This document shows positions 35,560-44,371 of a stretch of 64,000 nt of DNA, one piece after another. Source of the DNA: Actinoplanes derwentensis (GTDB taxonomy: Bacteria > Actinomycetota > Actinomycetes > Mycobacteriales > Micromonosporaceae); the NCBI RefSeq assembly GCF_900104725.1, contig NZ_LT629758.1:2852001-2916000 (forward strand), read 5' to 3'. The position numbers and the translations under genes are program-made. A model generated the notes under the pieces. That model did no database searches. It was not told the DNA's origin and was given only the letters and a program-made list of their open reading frames with translations. The number at the start of each line of letters is the position of its first letter. Position 1 is the first letter of the stretch.

Positions 35560-36015
35560 TCAGGTCCGAAGCTCCCCGAGCGCCGGGTTGACCGCGAGTC
35601 TTGGGTACTCGGCAGCGAGCTGGTTCAGCACGTCTTGGCGAAAGTTCAGCCAGGCATCCCCGAGGTCGGTCAACCCGCATATCGCCTCAGCTCGCGAGTA
35701 GGTGCACGAAACCTTCACCCGTTCGGCAACCGGAGCAAACTCGATCAGCTCAGCGTTCTCGGTGAAGCCGATCGCAGAGTGCTCACCCCGCTCCAGTTGA
35801 CCAAGTACGCCCTTCATCGACCAAAGGAAGTCGAATACAGGTGTCCACGACCACGGCAGGGTCAACTCGACATCATCGATCGTGAAGGATAAGTCGGACA
35901 AGAAGTAGTACCAGCGCAAGTCGGCGGCGCTGACTACAGCGAGGTCTGCTCCGCATTGGACTTCTCGGCCGTGGTCAACGTATGGACCGGTACGGAGATA
36001 CCTGAACTCGATCAT
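35560..36015 (-). CDS. unknown 151-aa protein
   Basis: It starts MIEFRYLRTGPYVDHGREVQCG at ATG 36015 with GGAG 8 bases upstream. A beta-rich N-terminal half (LRWYYFLSDLSFTIDDVELTLPW) is followed by ELIEFAPVAERVKVSCTY and a C-terminal helix (FRQDVLNQLAAEYP). No signal peptide or TM. It has the feel of small actinobacterial immunity/SUKH-like proteins but no motif proves it. Confidence 0.6.
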   Translation of the reverse strand: MIEFRYLRTGPYVDHGREVQCGADLAVVSAADLRWYYFLSDLSFTIDDVELTLPWSWTPVFDFLWSMKGVLGQLERGEHSAIGFTENAELIEFAPVAERVKVSCTYSRAEAICGLTDLGDAWLNFRQDVLNQLAAEYPRLAVNPALGELRT

Positions 36016-36218
36016 TGGACAGCTCCTGCTGGACGCCTCTGCACGTCGGCAACGCCATGATCCAACACCTGCCCATCGGCCACGGTTCTCGTCCCGGTTG
36101 GCGTCCGTAAGCCGCCACTTGGGGAGGGCGGCGGGCGGATCGCGGCAGTAGAGGACGTCCGAGGTCGTTCCGCCGCATACGGTTGCTGGACGCGGCGCCG
36201 AGATCAGACGATAGGAAC

Positions 36219-36505
36219 GTGTTCGACTACCGGTGCCCAAGGTGCGGCCAACGTGCGGCCAACGGGGCTTGGTCGATAAGCCTGAACGCTGCGACGAGCT
36301 CTGCGGGACCTGCAAGGCTGAGGCGACATGGGACTCACTCGACCCCGACGTGAAGTACGCGATTGACGCCGAGATCCGCCGCGGGTCGATACAGGGGCTG
36401 ATCGCGATGCGAGACGCCACACCGCCGATCCGACTACCCCACGCGGTCGTTCTCTTCCATTACCGGTATGCCTCAGGCGTGCGTTCAGAGGCGGCCGGCC
36501 AGTAG
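36219..36505 (+). pseudogene. small zinc-ribbon protein broken by an 11-bp tandem duplication
   Basis: From GTG 36219 the frame reads VFDYRCPRCGQRA and is then thrown off. If one copy of the 11-bp repeat at 36243-36264 is removed, the frame becomes VFDYRCPRCGQRG...DKPERCDELCGTCKAE and continues to the stop at 36505 (91 residues). This has two CxxC pairs and a C-terminal segment (AIDAEIRRGSIQGLIAMRD) as in a small actinobacterial family. The downstream frame alone could initiate at GTG 36233 but would lose the first Cys pair. Confidence 0.7.
36243..36264 (+). repeat. 11-bp perfect tandem duplication
   Basis: TGCGGCCAACG occurs twice in direct succession (36243-36253 and 36254-36264) inside the zinc-ribbon gene. 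Because 11 is not a multiple of three it shifts the frame. Confidence 0.9.
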
Positions 36506-36576
36506 CCGGGTAGGCGTTGTCCGCGGCAGACATCCGTGTGTCGGATCTGTGGGATGAATGCCGGAAGCGCAGGCTG

Positions 36577-37365
36577 TTATGGCCGGTGCCGGCCCATCCA
36601 GGCGGTGGCGAAGTCGACCAGGTCGCGCTGTGGCATCAGGCGAGCCATAGCGCTGCCGACGGGCCCGACCTCGACAGTGCCTGCCACCTCGTACGCGCCG
36701 CCAATGTCCTCAAAGTCGGAGGCATCAACGACCGGTGCCGTCCAGGTGATCCAGCGATTGTCGCCGTCCTTGCCACGAACCGCAGCTCCGTGATCGGCCA
36801 TCGGGACTTCAGCCTGGCGACACTCCGCAAGATGCAACGACGTGTTGCGCCGGTGTCCGCAGCCCAGCAGCAACACCTTGCCGTGTTCCCGGTAGAGGGC
36901 ACCGAGGGGCGACTTCTCGCCCAGCCCGTCCTCGAGTGAATGGTCGTCGACTATCACCGCGGCCTTCGCCCCCAGCGCTGCGAACGACACGTACGGATGC
37001 ACACTGCGCACAGCCTCCGGCCAGGTACGTACCGTCTCGGCCAGGACACCCATGTGCCGGCTCGGTGTACACGCCGGATCGAAACCGGGGCTCTGCTCCC
37101 GAATGATCGGCCACCACGCCGCCGGAACAGGCGGATTACGCCAACCGGCCGGATCGGAGTTAAACGGCGTGTGCGTCGGCACGACCAGCGTGCCCGTCGG
37201 ACCCAGCGCTTCCAGCAGGGCTTGGACGACAGCTTGGACCTTGCCCACGACGAAACCCAGCGATCGAACTGACGAGTGCACCAGCACCGTATCGCCCGCT
37301 AACAGACCGATACCTCTAAGATCCGCGGCCAAGGTTCTCTTGGTGTGCGGCAACGGTTGTTCCAC
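36577..37365 (-). CDS. AAC(3)-family aminoglycoside N-acetyltransferase
   Basis: 262 residues from GTG 37365 (an ATG at 37419 would add 18). Family blocks: GDTVLVHSSVRSLGFVVGKVQAVVQALLEALGPTGTLVVPTHTP near the N-terminus, TPSRHMGVLAETVRTWPEAVRSVHP in the middle and LLLGCGHRRNTSLHLAE near the end, all typical of the AAC(3)/FrbF superfamily. It transfers acetyl from acetyl-CoA to an amino group. Whether it modifies a clinically used aminoglycoside or an endogenous compound cannot be read from the sequence. Confidence 0.85.
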   Translation of the reverse strand: MEQPLPHTKRTLAADLRGIGLLAGDTVLVHSSVRSLGFVVGKVQAVVQALLEALGPTGTLVVPTHTPFNSDPAGWRNPPVPAAWWPIIREQSPGFDPACTPSRHMGVLAETVRTWPEAVRSVHPYVSFAALGAKAAVIVDDHSLEDGLGEKSPLGALYREHGKVLLLGCGHRRNTSLHLAECRQAEVPMADHGAAVRGKDGDNRWITWTAPVVDASDFEDIGGAYEVAGTVEVGPVGSAMARLMPQRDLVDFATAWMGRHRP

Positions 37366-37541
37366 CGCGTCATTGTGCTCATCCTGCGGACTGACGCTGC
37401 ACCGGGCTATAGCGAGCACACTCGCTCATCGGCACGACGGGACGTCGGCCGGTGGCGTATGCTCGCCGCCGTTCCTGATGTGTGACCAGTACGAGGCCCA
37501 GCGGGCCTTGCGACGAGCGTGCCCGGTTACGCTGCACGGCA

Positions 37542-38174
37542 ATGGATTCCGGTGAGATCTTCAGCCAGCTCGACGCCGCGGCGGAGCAGTGCGACTTTCC
37601 GGACCTTAGCAACGGCTACTACTACGCTGTCGACGCCAGGCTTCACGTCTACCGGGACGCGCACCGGTGGGCGCTGATAATCGAGACGGTTGGTTACTCG
37701 CCGCGGGCGCGCAACCTCACTGATGTCCTTCATACCTTCGGCAACTGCCTGACGAGCGGTGATCCGGGCTTCGACAACGCGGACTTCCTCGACCGGATCG
37801 ACAACTGGGACGCGATCGAGGACATCGACGAACCAGAGGCGTACAGCGGAGCCTCGATCATGGTCCGAGGGCACCGGATCGAGGTGCCTGCTGGAAATGG
37901 CGCCGAACTGGTCGACATACTTCGCCGGCTCGTCCCTGACCATCGGGAACTCCTGCTGGCTGATGAGGCGGAGCTCAGGCGCCGGATCCCGGCCGACATC
38001 CCTGAGATCATGCGGCTCGACCAGTGGCACCATCCTGTCGACGACCTGCCCAGCGAGTCAACGACGTTCCGTCAACTTACTGGCGTACTCGCGACCGGCG
38101 ATACCAAGCTGTACGCGCCGAGCACGACACCCAACACGCATTGGTCCCACTGGCCGGAGTCCGGAACCCTATAG
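37542..38174 (+). CDS. unknown cytosolic protein (DUF7003-like)
   Basis: 210 residues from ATG 37542. An N-terminal helix (EIFSQLDAAAEQCDFPD) and the aromatic segment NGYYYAVDARLHVYRDAHRWALIIETVGYSPR precede an acidic middle and a helix (LVDILRRLVPDHRELLLADEAELRRRI). The pattern recalls the DUF7003 group I associate with actinobacterial polymorphic-toxin neighbourhoods, but the match is from memory. No catalytic motif. Confidence 0.6.
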   Translation: MDSGEIFSQLDAAAEQCDFPDLSNGYYYAVDARLHVYRDAHRWALIIETVGYSPRARNLTDVLHTFGNCLTSGDPGFDNADFLDRIDNWDAIEDIDEPEAYSGASIMVRGHRIEVPAGNGAELVDILRRLVPDHRELLLADEAELRRRIPADIPEIMRLDQWHHPVDDLPSESTTFRQLTGVLATGDTKLYAPSTTPNTHWSHWPESGTL

Positions 38175-38322
38175 ACCCGCACAGACTCTGACCATCAGCG
38201 GCATGTGAGTGTGCGGCTCCGGGAGAACGAGGCGCGGTGCCCCGGCTGGGTGTTGTGCCTGCCAAACAGGCCTTGCGACGACGACCTGCAGAATTGTCAT
38301 ACCCGCCTGCTGAGATGCTGGC

Positions 38323-38529
38323 ATGTCACAACAGCCGCGCCCTCTCGTCGATATTTCAACTGTCACCCCCGCGCAGCGCGCTCAAATCCTCCGTGAGGAG
38401 GCAGCCCTGCTTGTAGCAGAGATGAGCAAGGGCGGAATCGATACTCTTAGTGATATTATCGTCACTCTCGAAATGCGAGTGGACGAGATTGAAGACAGCG
38501 TCGCTGCGGATTACTATTCGCCAAAGTAG
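38323..38529 (+). CDS. small unknown protein, 68 aa
   Basis: MSQQPRPLVDISTVTPAQRAQ... is largely helical and acidic (EEAALLVAEMSKGGIDTLSDI and EMRVDEIEDSV). The middle is AT-richer than its surroundings. There is no clear ribosome-binding site. Kept because the amino-acid composition looks like a folded helical protein. Confidence 0.45.
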   Translation: MSQQPRPLVDISTVTPAQRAQILREEAALLVAEMSKGGIDTLSDIIVTLEMRVDEIEDSVAADYYSPK

Positions 38530-39132
38530 CCAGGCTTGTTGTAAGAACGCATAGCCGCCCGTGGCCAGTAAACAGTCTCCACGCGCTTCCGGCAGGGAAT
38601 GGTTACCAGTCACGGGCCTTTCGCTGAGCACCTAACATCACATTGCTTAACTGGCTTCCGTCGAGCCGTGAAAGTAACGGCCGAATCTCGGCTCCGCGCA
38701 GTTGAACGTACTCTCTTAGGCATGTGATCGCGGTGTCAGGAGTGCACCTTGACGCCCGGACTGCAACTCTCCGTGACCCAGGTATTGAGCCGCCCCGGAT
38801 GCCTCGGTGGGGCCGCGGGACAGGGCCATTGCGTTGTCTGATGGCAGGGCTCTGAACTGGGGATTCGCGGCGTAATTGGCCTCCGTGGAGGCGAAGGCGG
38901 CGGGTGAAATCACGTCGGTGATCATGACGTTCTCCAGGCCACACGAAGCTCCGAGGACCTCACCCGCCGATGGCATCGCCTCTCATCACCTCACTGAACG
39001 TCACGACACCCCACACCACCACTGCGCCGGCGCCGGCGCCGATCACCGTGCCGCCCGCACCGAGGCGCGCCTGATCCATGTCCAGCACCGTTTCAAGATC
39101 AGTATTTCTGGCACCGGGAAAGCCGCACAAGC
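38530..39132. other. 603-bp interval with no confident gene
   Basis: The best frame is minus 38716-38976 (86 aa, with VMITDVISPAAFASTEANYAA), which has reasonable codon use but no ribosome-binding site and no known relatives that I recognise. A few bases of plus-strand frames pass through without good starts. No repeats or RNA genes were recognised. Confidence 0.35.
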
Positions 39133-39861
39133 ATGGGGCCCGCCATGGGTGGACTTGACCTAGGCATCAGAGGAGACTCGGCCCGAGGAAGCGCATTCTT
39201 CTGCGAGGGGGACCTGTTGAAGATCAGACACTTTCTTGACGAGAAGGAATTGAACGGGCCAGCGGAGACGCGGCGGACCGCACTGGCGCAATGTGCGGTC
39301 ACCTGCACGGTCAATGTCGCCGAGCAACTGCAGGAGGTGCGCGGTTTCCGGAAAGATGGCGATTTTGAGGGATGGGTCCGTGGCCAGCCTTTCGCCGCAA
39401 AGGTCGAGGAAACGAAGGAGCTGGTAACCAGATCACGGGCACACGAGTCCCAGGACGCACAACGAGTCGTGGAACGGCAACGAATTCTGAACCAGCGCAC
39501 CGTCGAGGATCTGATGGAGCTTTCTCAGCGGCTCGACCTGGCGCCCACGTCCAGGGAGCTTCTCGACCTCGCCCACCGTGGAGTCTCACCGCTGGAGCCG
39601 CCGATCCTCCACTCGGCCGTGCTCTTCGACAACTCGCCTTCCGGCGCGGTTACGTTCATCCTGCCCACCGGTATTCCGGTGCCCTCATTCGGCGGCGGTA
39701 ACGATCGCACTTCTCAGGTCGACATAATCGCGGCGGCTGTCACGACGCTGTGGGACCGGACGTGGTGGCGGGGCGCCAGTCACGTCATGTTCGGGGTCGG
39801 CCTCTTCTCGCTCTTCAACAGTGCCTTCGACAACCGCGCAGCGTCGGGTATCTGCCTATAA
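39133..39861 (+). CDS. unknown 242-aa protein
   Basis: The start is ambiguous (ATG 39133 or 39145). A charged helical body (about 30-150, with LVTRSRAHESQDAQRVVERQRILNQRTVEDLMELSQRLDL) suggests a coiled coil. A beta-like stretch follows (VLFDNSPSGAVTFILPTGIPVPSFGGG), and a weak hydrophobic helix near the end (HVMFGVGLFSLFNSAF). No family is recognised. Codon bias is weaker than in the flanking core genes. Confidence 0.5.
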   Translation: MGPAMGGLDLGIRGDSARGSAFFCEGDLLKIRHFLDEKELNGPAETRRTALAQCAVTCTVNVAEQLQEVRGFRKDGDFEGWVRGQPFAAKVEETKELVTRSRAHESQDAQRVVERQRILNQRTVEDLMELSQRLDLAPTSRELLDLAHRGVSPLEPPILHSAVLFDNSPSGAVTFILPTGIPVPSFGGGNDRTSQVDIIAAAVTTLWDRTWWRGASHVMFGVGLFSLFNSAFDNRAASGICL

Positions 39862-40025
39862 CACATTGCTGTTCTTCAACAGGATTTCGTGGTGGACTCT
39901 ACGGTCGGGGCCTCGATTTCATCTCCGGCCACGGCGCGCCCACCGAGTGATCCGACATTAGCCTCGGGCCCTTCGTTAAAGAGTGTCCAAGGACTGAGTC
40001 AGAAATAGAGAAGTGCCCTCTGAAC

Positions 40026-41010
40026 AGGGAAAATAGGCGTCGAGGACGGCACGATCCCGGCCGGATCGCCGTCGATCTCGCCGTGAGCCTCGCTGATGGC
40101 GGCGAGGCCATCGCCGCTCTGGCCGTGCCGCGCAACCAGTCCGCCCCGGTCGGGCCGGTCGCCTCCGACCCGACCGCGTGGCGGCTGCTGTCACCACTCG
40201 ACCAGGCGACTCTGGCTGAACTTCGCGGGGCCCGAGCCCTGGCCCGCGAGATCGCCTGGGCCCAGCACGCCGATACCCGCGGTGACTTCCCGCAGGTCAC
40301 CGCGGCCGGTCCGCGGGCTCCAGCCACGGCTTCCTCGCCCACATCCGCGTTCTGCGCGAACAGTATCTGGACATCCTGTTCTCCGTCGGCGCCGTGATCA
40401 CCGAACCGGTCCGAGCTGCTATCCAGGCGGCGACCGGCTGGTTTCCGGCCGTCGCCACCGGCGGTGAACTGCGCGAACACGCCGAAGTCTGCGAGATCAC
40501 CGGCCTGCTCGACGCGGCCGGCTGGCCAGAAGGCACCCGGTTCCTGGTCCGTCGTGAACGCCCGCACCCCGGTGCTCAGCTGTCGCTGTTCGACACCGTC
40601 GAAGGATGGCGTCATCAAGTCGTCGCCACCGACACACCCGCAGGTCAGAGCAGTATCCAGCACCTCGAAGGCGGCACCGGGCTCATGCCCGCGTCGAAGA
40701 CCGTATCCGCACCGGCAAGAACACCGGCTTCGGCCGGTTCCCGTCCCGGGTCTCCGCCATCAACCAGGCCTGGCTGCAACTCGCTTTGACCGGCATCGAC
40801 CTGCTCGCCTGGACCCAAATCCTTCTGCTGGACGGCGACCTGGCCACCGCCGAACCCAAGAAACTGCGCTACCGGCTGCTACACGTCGCCGCCCGGATCA
40901 CCCGCACCGCCCGCCGAACCCGCCTCGCCATCGCCGCCGACTGGCCCTGAACCAACGCCCTGACCAGCGCCTTCAACCACCTCGCCGCACTGCCGCAGCC
41001 CACCGGCTGA
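40026..41010 (+). mobile_element. IS1380-family transposase remnant
   Basis: Three pieces in different frames match an IS1380 transposase. (1) RHDPGRIAVDLAVSLADGGE...VASDPTAWRLLS, about 40026-40318. (2) HGFLAHIRVLREQYLDILFSVG...EGTRFLVRRERPHPGAQLSLFD, about 40319-40670. (3) RAHARVEDRIRTGKNTGFGRFPS...EPKKLRYRLLHVAARI, about 40670-40950, then a stop and the tail. The N-terminus is missing, roughly 90 residues including catalytic Asp regions are deleted at about 40318, a frameshift lies near 40668 and there is an in-frame stop. It cannot be active. Terminal repeats were not identified. Confidence 0.85.
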
Positions 41011-41476
41011 CCCTGCAGCCCACGCTGCGACCAACGACACGGAGGAGTCCGGCCACGCGCCGGACCCTCACCATGCCCACAAAAACGCAGCAAGAAGACG
41101 AATCGGATCCATCGAACGGCAGCTATGAACCGGCGCCTAAATGAAAGACCGAGGCTAACTGCAGATGAGGCGTTGACCAGAAGTGCCGATGAGCAGGTCC
41201 GCCGGGGCGGGCGCCGGTTGATCGGCATGTCGGAGAAGATCAACCCGATTCTCCATCCAGTGCAGGACGATCGCCTATGAGCACCGAACCTGCGGCCGCG
41301 ACGGTCCACCCATATACAGGCCGTGCTGCTCACATCGGCTACTTGAGCGTGCGGCAGGAGAGGCACACGAGTGCCTGATCGCGACGTCCTGCGATCGTCG
41401 GACCGTCGGACCCACTGATCGGGGCCCGGAACCGCCGCACACACTTTGTCCACAAGCTTCTTTCAAGCTCAACGGC
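41011..41476. other. intergenic remnant region before the hydrolase/SDR operon
   Basis: Contains short frames (17 and 33 codons at about 41228-41372) without support. It also holds the 22-bp motif at 41432 and, just after it, TTGTCCACAAGCTTCTTTC, a likely promoter area for the operon starting at 41477. Confidence 0.4.
41432..41453 (+). promoter_or_regulatory. 22-bp motif upstream of the hydrolase-SDR-oxidase operon
   Basis: Starts CCGCCGCACACAC and ends TTTGTCCAC. It recurs with one mismatch, in the same orientation relative to transcription, upstream of the MarR gene (44372-44393 on the minus strand). It is a candidate MarR operator or shared promoter element. Confidence 0.6.
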
Positions 41477-41638
41477 ATGTCCACACCAGTCATTTTCATC
41501 CACGGTCGGCGGTCGTACGCCTCGTCGTGGCAGCCCTGGACCGACCCGTCCGCCGACCGCGGTAACCGCGCCGTCGCGCCCCGCAGGCCCGAAGTCGCCG
41601 CAACCGCGCTGACCCGGCTGAAAGGGCGGAACCTCTGA
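41477..41638 (+). pseudogene. alpha/beta hydrolase reduced to its two ends
   Basis: A 53-codon frame: MSTPVIFIHGRRSYASSWQP (the HG oxyanion-hole N-terminus of an alpha/beta hydrolase) continues WTDPSADRGNRAVAPRRP and then jumps to PEVAATALTRLKGRNL, which matches the C-terminal helix of the same proteins. The middle of about 220 residues with Ser, Asp and His is gone, yet the frame is preserved, and the TGATG coupling to the SDR gene remains. Confidence 0.7.
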
Positions 41639-42426
41639 TGGACCTGCGACTCTCTGGCAAGACCGCCCTGGTGACCGGCGCGAGCCGCGGCATCGGACTC
41701 GCGATCACTCAAGCTCTCGCCGCTGAGGGTGTGCGGGTGGTGGCGGGCGCCCGTAACACCTCGGCCGCCCGTGACACCTCGGCCGGCAGTGAACTGATCC
41801 ACCCGGTCAAGGCCGACCTCAGCACCGCTGACGGGGCCGTCTCGCTGGTCGAACAGGCGACCGAGCTGCTCGGCGGTCGCCTGGACATCCTGGTCAACAA
41901 CGTCGGCGGGGTGCACCCGCGGCCTCGGGGGTTCCAGTCGGTCACCGATGACAGCTGGCTGGAGACCCTGACGATCAACTTCCTTGCGGCGGTACGGGTG
42001 ACCAGAGCCACTCTCCCGTCGCTGCTCGACAGCCGCGGCACCATCGTCACGATCGGTTCGGTCAACGCGGTGCTGCCCGATCCCCTGGTCATCGACTACA
42101 GCGCCGCCAAAGCCGCCCTCGCCAGCTTCTCCAAGTCCCTGTCCAAAGAGCTGGGACCGCGCGGAGTACGGGTCAACACGATCAGCCCGGGGCCGGTCGA
42201 AACCGATCTATGGCTGGGTGCGGGCGGGGTCGCCGAGACCGTGGGCGGTGCCCAGAACCTGACTCCCGCGCAGGTCGCCGAAGGCGCGGTCGCCGGTATC
42301 CCGACCGGACGGTTCACCCGCCCGGACGAGGTCGCCGACCTGGTGCTGCTGCTGGCGAGCGGCCGGGCCGGAAACGTCACCGGCGCCGACTTCGCCATCG
42401 ACGGCGGACTCGTCAGCACTCTCTGA
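41638..42426 (+). CDS. short-chain dehydrogenase/reductase
   Basis: 262 residues. The cofactor motif is TGASRGIG (11-18), then NNVGG. The catalytic set is Ser in IGSVNAVLPDPLVIDYSAAKAAL, with Tyr and Lys in YSAAK. The C-terminal GADFAIDGG is typical of classical SDRs. It is NAD(P)-dependent; the Asn in INFLAAVRV completes the tetrad. The gene starts one base inside the hydrolase remnant stop. It forms an operon with the FAD oxidase. Confidence 0.92.
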   Translation: MDLRLSGKTALVTGASRGIGLAITQALAAEGVRVVAGARNTSAARDTSAGSELIHPVKADLSTADGAVSLVEQATELLGGRLDILVNNVGGVHPRPRGFQSVTDDSWLETLTINFLAAVRVTRATLPSLLDSRGTIVTIGSVNAVLPDPLVIDYSAAKAALASFSKSLSKELGPRGVRVNTISPGPVETDLWLGAGGVAETVGGAQNLTPAQVAEGAVAGIPTGRFTRPDEVADLVLLLASGRAGNVTGADFAIDGGLVSTL

Positions 42427-42503
42427 ACCCGTACCCGCGAAAGAACCCGTACACCCGCGAAAGAACCCGTACACCCGCGAAAGAACCCGTACACCCGCGA
42501 AAG
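42426..42503 (+). repeat. four tandem repeats between SDR and oxidase
   Basis: AACCCGTACACCCGCGAAAG (20 bp) occurs three times perfectly at 42444-42503, preceded by an 18-bp copy lacking two bases (42426-42443). The array occupies almost the entire spacer between the SDR stop and the oxidase start; the final GAAAG may be the oxidase ribosome-binding site. Confidence 0.9.
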
Positions 42504-42513
42504 GTTTTTGATC

Positions 42514-43893
42514 GTGAACGCCAACGCAGTCGACGTCGCCACCCTGCGGGCGGCCGTCACCGGTCCCGTCCTGCTTGCCGGTGACGACGGTTACGCCGAA
42601 GAACTCCCCACCTACAACCTGACGGTCGTGCACACCCCGGCGGTCGTCGTCGGGGCCACCAACGCCGCCGACGTGCAGGCCGCGGTCCGTTTCGCGGCCG
42701 CCCATGATCTGCCGGTCGCCGTTCTCGGCGCCGGGCACGGCAGTTCGGTGCCGTCGGCCGGTGCGGTACTGATCTCCACCCGCCGGCTGGCCGGACTGTC
42801 CATCGACGAGACCGCCCGGACCGCCCGGGTGGAGGCCGGGGTGCGCTGGTCGGAGTTCGTCGACCAGGCGAGCAAGGTCGGCCTGGCCGCGCCGAACGGA
42901 TCGTCACCGACGGTGACCGTGGTCGGTTACACCCTCGGCGGCGGGCTCGGCCCGTTCGGGCGTAGGCACGGGTACGCCGCCGACCACGTGACCGCCCTGG
43001 ACGTGGTGACCGCGGACGGCGAACTGCGGCATGTGACAGTGGACAGCGAACCGGATCTGTTCTGGGCGCTGCGCGGTGCCAAGGGCAACTTCGGCGTGGT
43101 GGTGGCCATCGAGTTCACCCTGTTTCCGCTGGTCGCGTTCTACGGTGGCGGCATCTTCTTCCCCGGTGAACTGGCCGCCGACGTGCTGCACCTGTTCCGG
43201 GAGTGGGTGAAGACCGTGCCGGAGGAGATGTCCGCGTCGGTCGGGCTGCTGCACCTGCCGCCGGCGCCGTTCGTGCCGGAGCCGCTGCGGGACCGCCTGG
43301 TGGCGCACCTGCGGATCACCTACCTCGGCGGGCCGGCCGACGGGGCGGTGATGGTCGCGCCGTTCCGGGAGCTGGGGACGCCGATCATCGACGCGGTCGG
43401 GCCGCTGCCGTACTCGGCGATCGCATCGGTGCACAGCGACCCGGTCGACCCGCTGCCGCTGTACGAGCACGGCACCCTGCTGCGGGACCTTCCGGCCGAG
43501 GCGGTCGACGAGTTCCTGCGCCTGGCCGGGCCGGGTTCCGGGTCGCCGCTGGTCCTCGCCGAGATCCGGCACATGGGCGGGGCGCTCAGCCGGGCCCCGC
43601 AGCTGCCGAACGCCGTCGGCAACCGCGACGACACGCTGTTCAACGTTTTCCTGGTCGCGGCCGGTGGCCCGCCCGACGCCGCCGCCCTGCACGCCTACGA
43701 GCAGCAGGTCGTCGACGCGCTCGCCCCGTGGTCGACCGGCCGCCGCTACCTGAACTTCCTGTTCGCCGGGGACACCGCTCCGGGTACCGCGACGCTCGCC
43801 TACGCCCCCGAGTCCTGGGAACGCCTGGTCGGTCTGAAGCGCCGCTACGACCCGCAGAACCTGTTCCGGATCAACCACAACATCGTGGGCTGA
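42514..43893 (+). CDS. FAD-linked oxidase (PCMH/berberine-bridge type)
   Basis: 459 residues from GTG (TTG 42508 is an alternative). The FAD-binding PCMH domain (about 30-205) has VVVGATNAADVQAAVRFAAAHDLPVAVLGAGHGS and GYTLGGGLGPFGRRHGYAADHV, followed by LFWALRGAKGNFGVVV. The substrate domain ends with the BBE signature RYDPQNLFRINHNI. The His that usually binds FAD covalently is expected in GHGS; the typical second Cys is not obvious. It probably oxidises a small alcohol, sugar or natural product with O2, working with the SDR. Confidence 0.9.
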   Translation: MNANAVDVATLRAAVTGPVLLAGDDGYAEELPTYNLTVVHTPAVVVGATNAADVQAAVRFAAAHDLPVAVLGAGHGSSVPSAGAVLISTRRLAGLSIDETARTARVEAGVRWSEFVDQASKVGLAAPNGSSPTVTVVGYTLGGGLGPFGRRHGYAADHVTALDVVTADGELRHVTVDSEPDLFWALRGAKGNFGVVVAIEFTLFPLVAFYGGGIFFPGELAADVLHLFREWVKTVPEEMSASVGLLHLPPAPFVPEPLRDRLVAHLRITYLGGPADGAVMVAPFRELGTPIIDAVGPLPYSAIASVHSDPVDPLPLYEHGTLLRDLPAEAVDEFLRLAGPGSGSPLVLAEIRHMGGALSRAPQLPNAVGNRDDTLFNVFLVAAGGPPDAAALHAYEQQVVDALAPWSTGRRYLNFLFAGDTAPGTATLAYAPESWERLVGLKRRYDPQNLFRINHNIVG

Positions 43894-43895
43894 AT

Positions 43896-44318
43896 CTAGT
43901 GCGGTGTGGCGGCCAGTTCCCACAGGGCCGCCACGAACTCCGCCCGGCCGGCCGGGTCCAGTGGTTGCAGCACGGTGTCCTCGGCGAGTCGCAGGTCCCG
44001 GTCGAGACCCGCGACGACGGTGCGGCCCCGAGCGGTGAGCACCGGCCGGCGGGCGCGCCGGTCGCCGGGCCGGGCTTCCCGGCGCAGCAGGCCGGACTCC
44101 TCCAGCGCGTCGATCCGGTGGGTCAGCACGGCCGGTTGCACGTTGATCCGGCGGGCCAGATCGGTGAGCGTGCGATGGTCCTCACCGGCCATCGCACGCA
44201 GGATCTCGTACCCGTGGACTCCGCCGGGGATCGGGCCGAGCAGTTCCTGAGTCTCGGCGAGATACCTCTGCAGAACGATGCGCAGGGCGAGGCCGATCTG
44301 TACGGGCGGTGGGGGCAC
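43896..44318 (-). CDS. MarR-family repressor
   Basis: 140 residues from GTG 44318 with GAGGTG upstream. The winged helix reads HGYEILRAMAGEDHRTLTDLARRINVQPAVLTHRIDALEESGLLRREARPGDRRARRPVLTARG. It converges with the oxidase (stops 2 bp apart). The 22-bp motif in its own upstream region also lies before the hydrolase-SDR-oxidase operon, suggesting that it regulates both. Confidence 0.88.
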   Translation of the reverse strand: MPPPPVQIGLALRIVLQRYLAETQELLGPIPGGVHGYEILRAMAGEDHRTLTDLARRINVQPAVLTHRIDALEESGLLRREARPGDRRARRPVLTARGRTVVAGLDRDLRLAEDTVLQPLDPAGRAEFVAALWELAATPH

Positions 44319-44371
44319 GCGGTCACCTCGGGAGTAGTCCGGTCGATTCCGGTCGACTCTGCGGGACGCGT

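Noticed and set aside
41228..41372. Short frames of 17 and 33 codons before the hydrolase remnant
   Set aside because: No ribosome-binding sites and no recognisable homology; too short to support.
42426..42503. CRISPR-like array
   Set aside because: The repeats are contiguous with no spacers and no cas genes are present.
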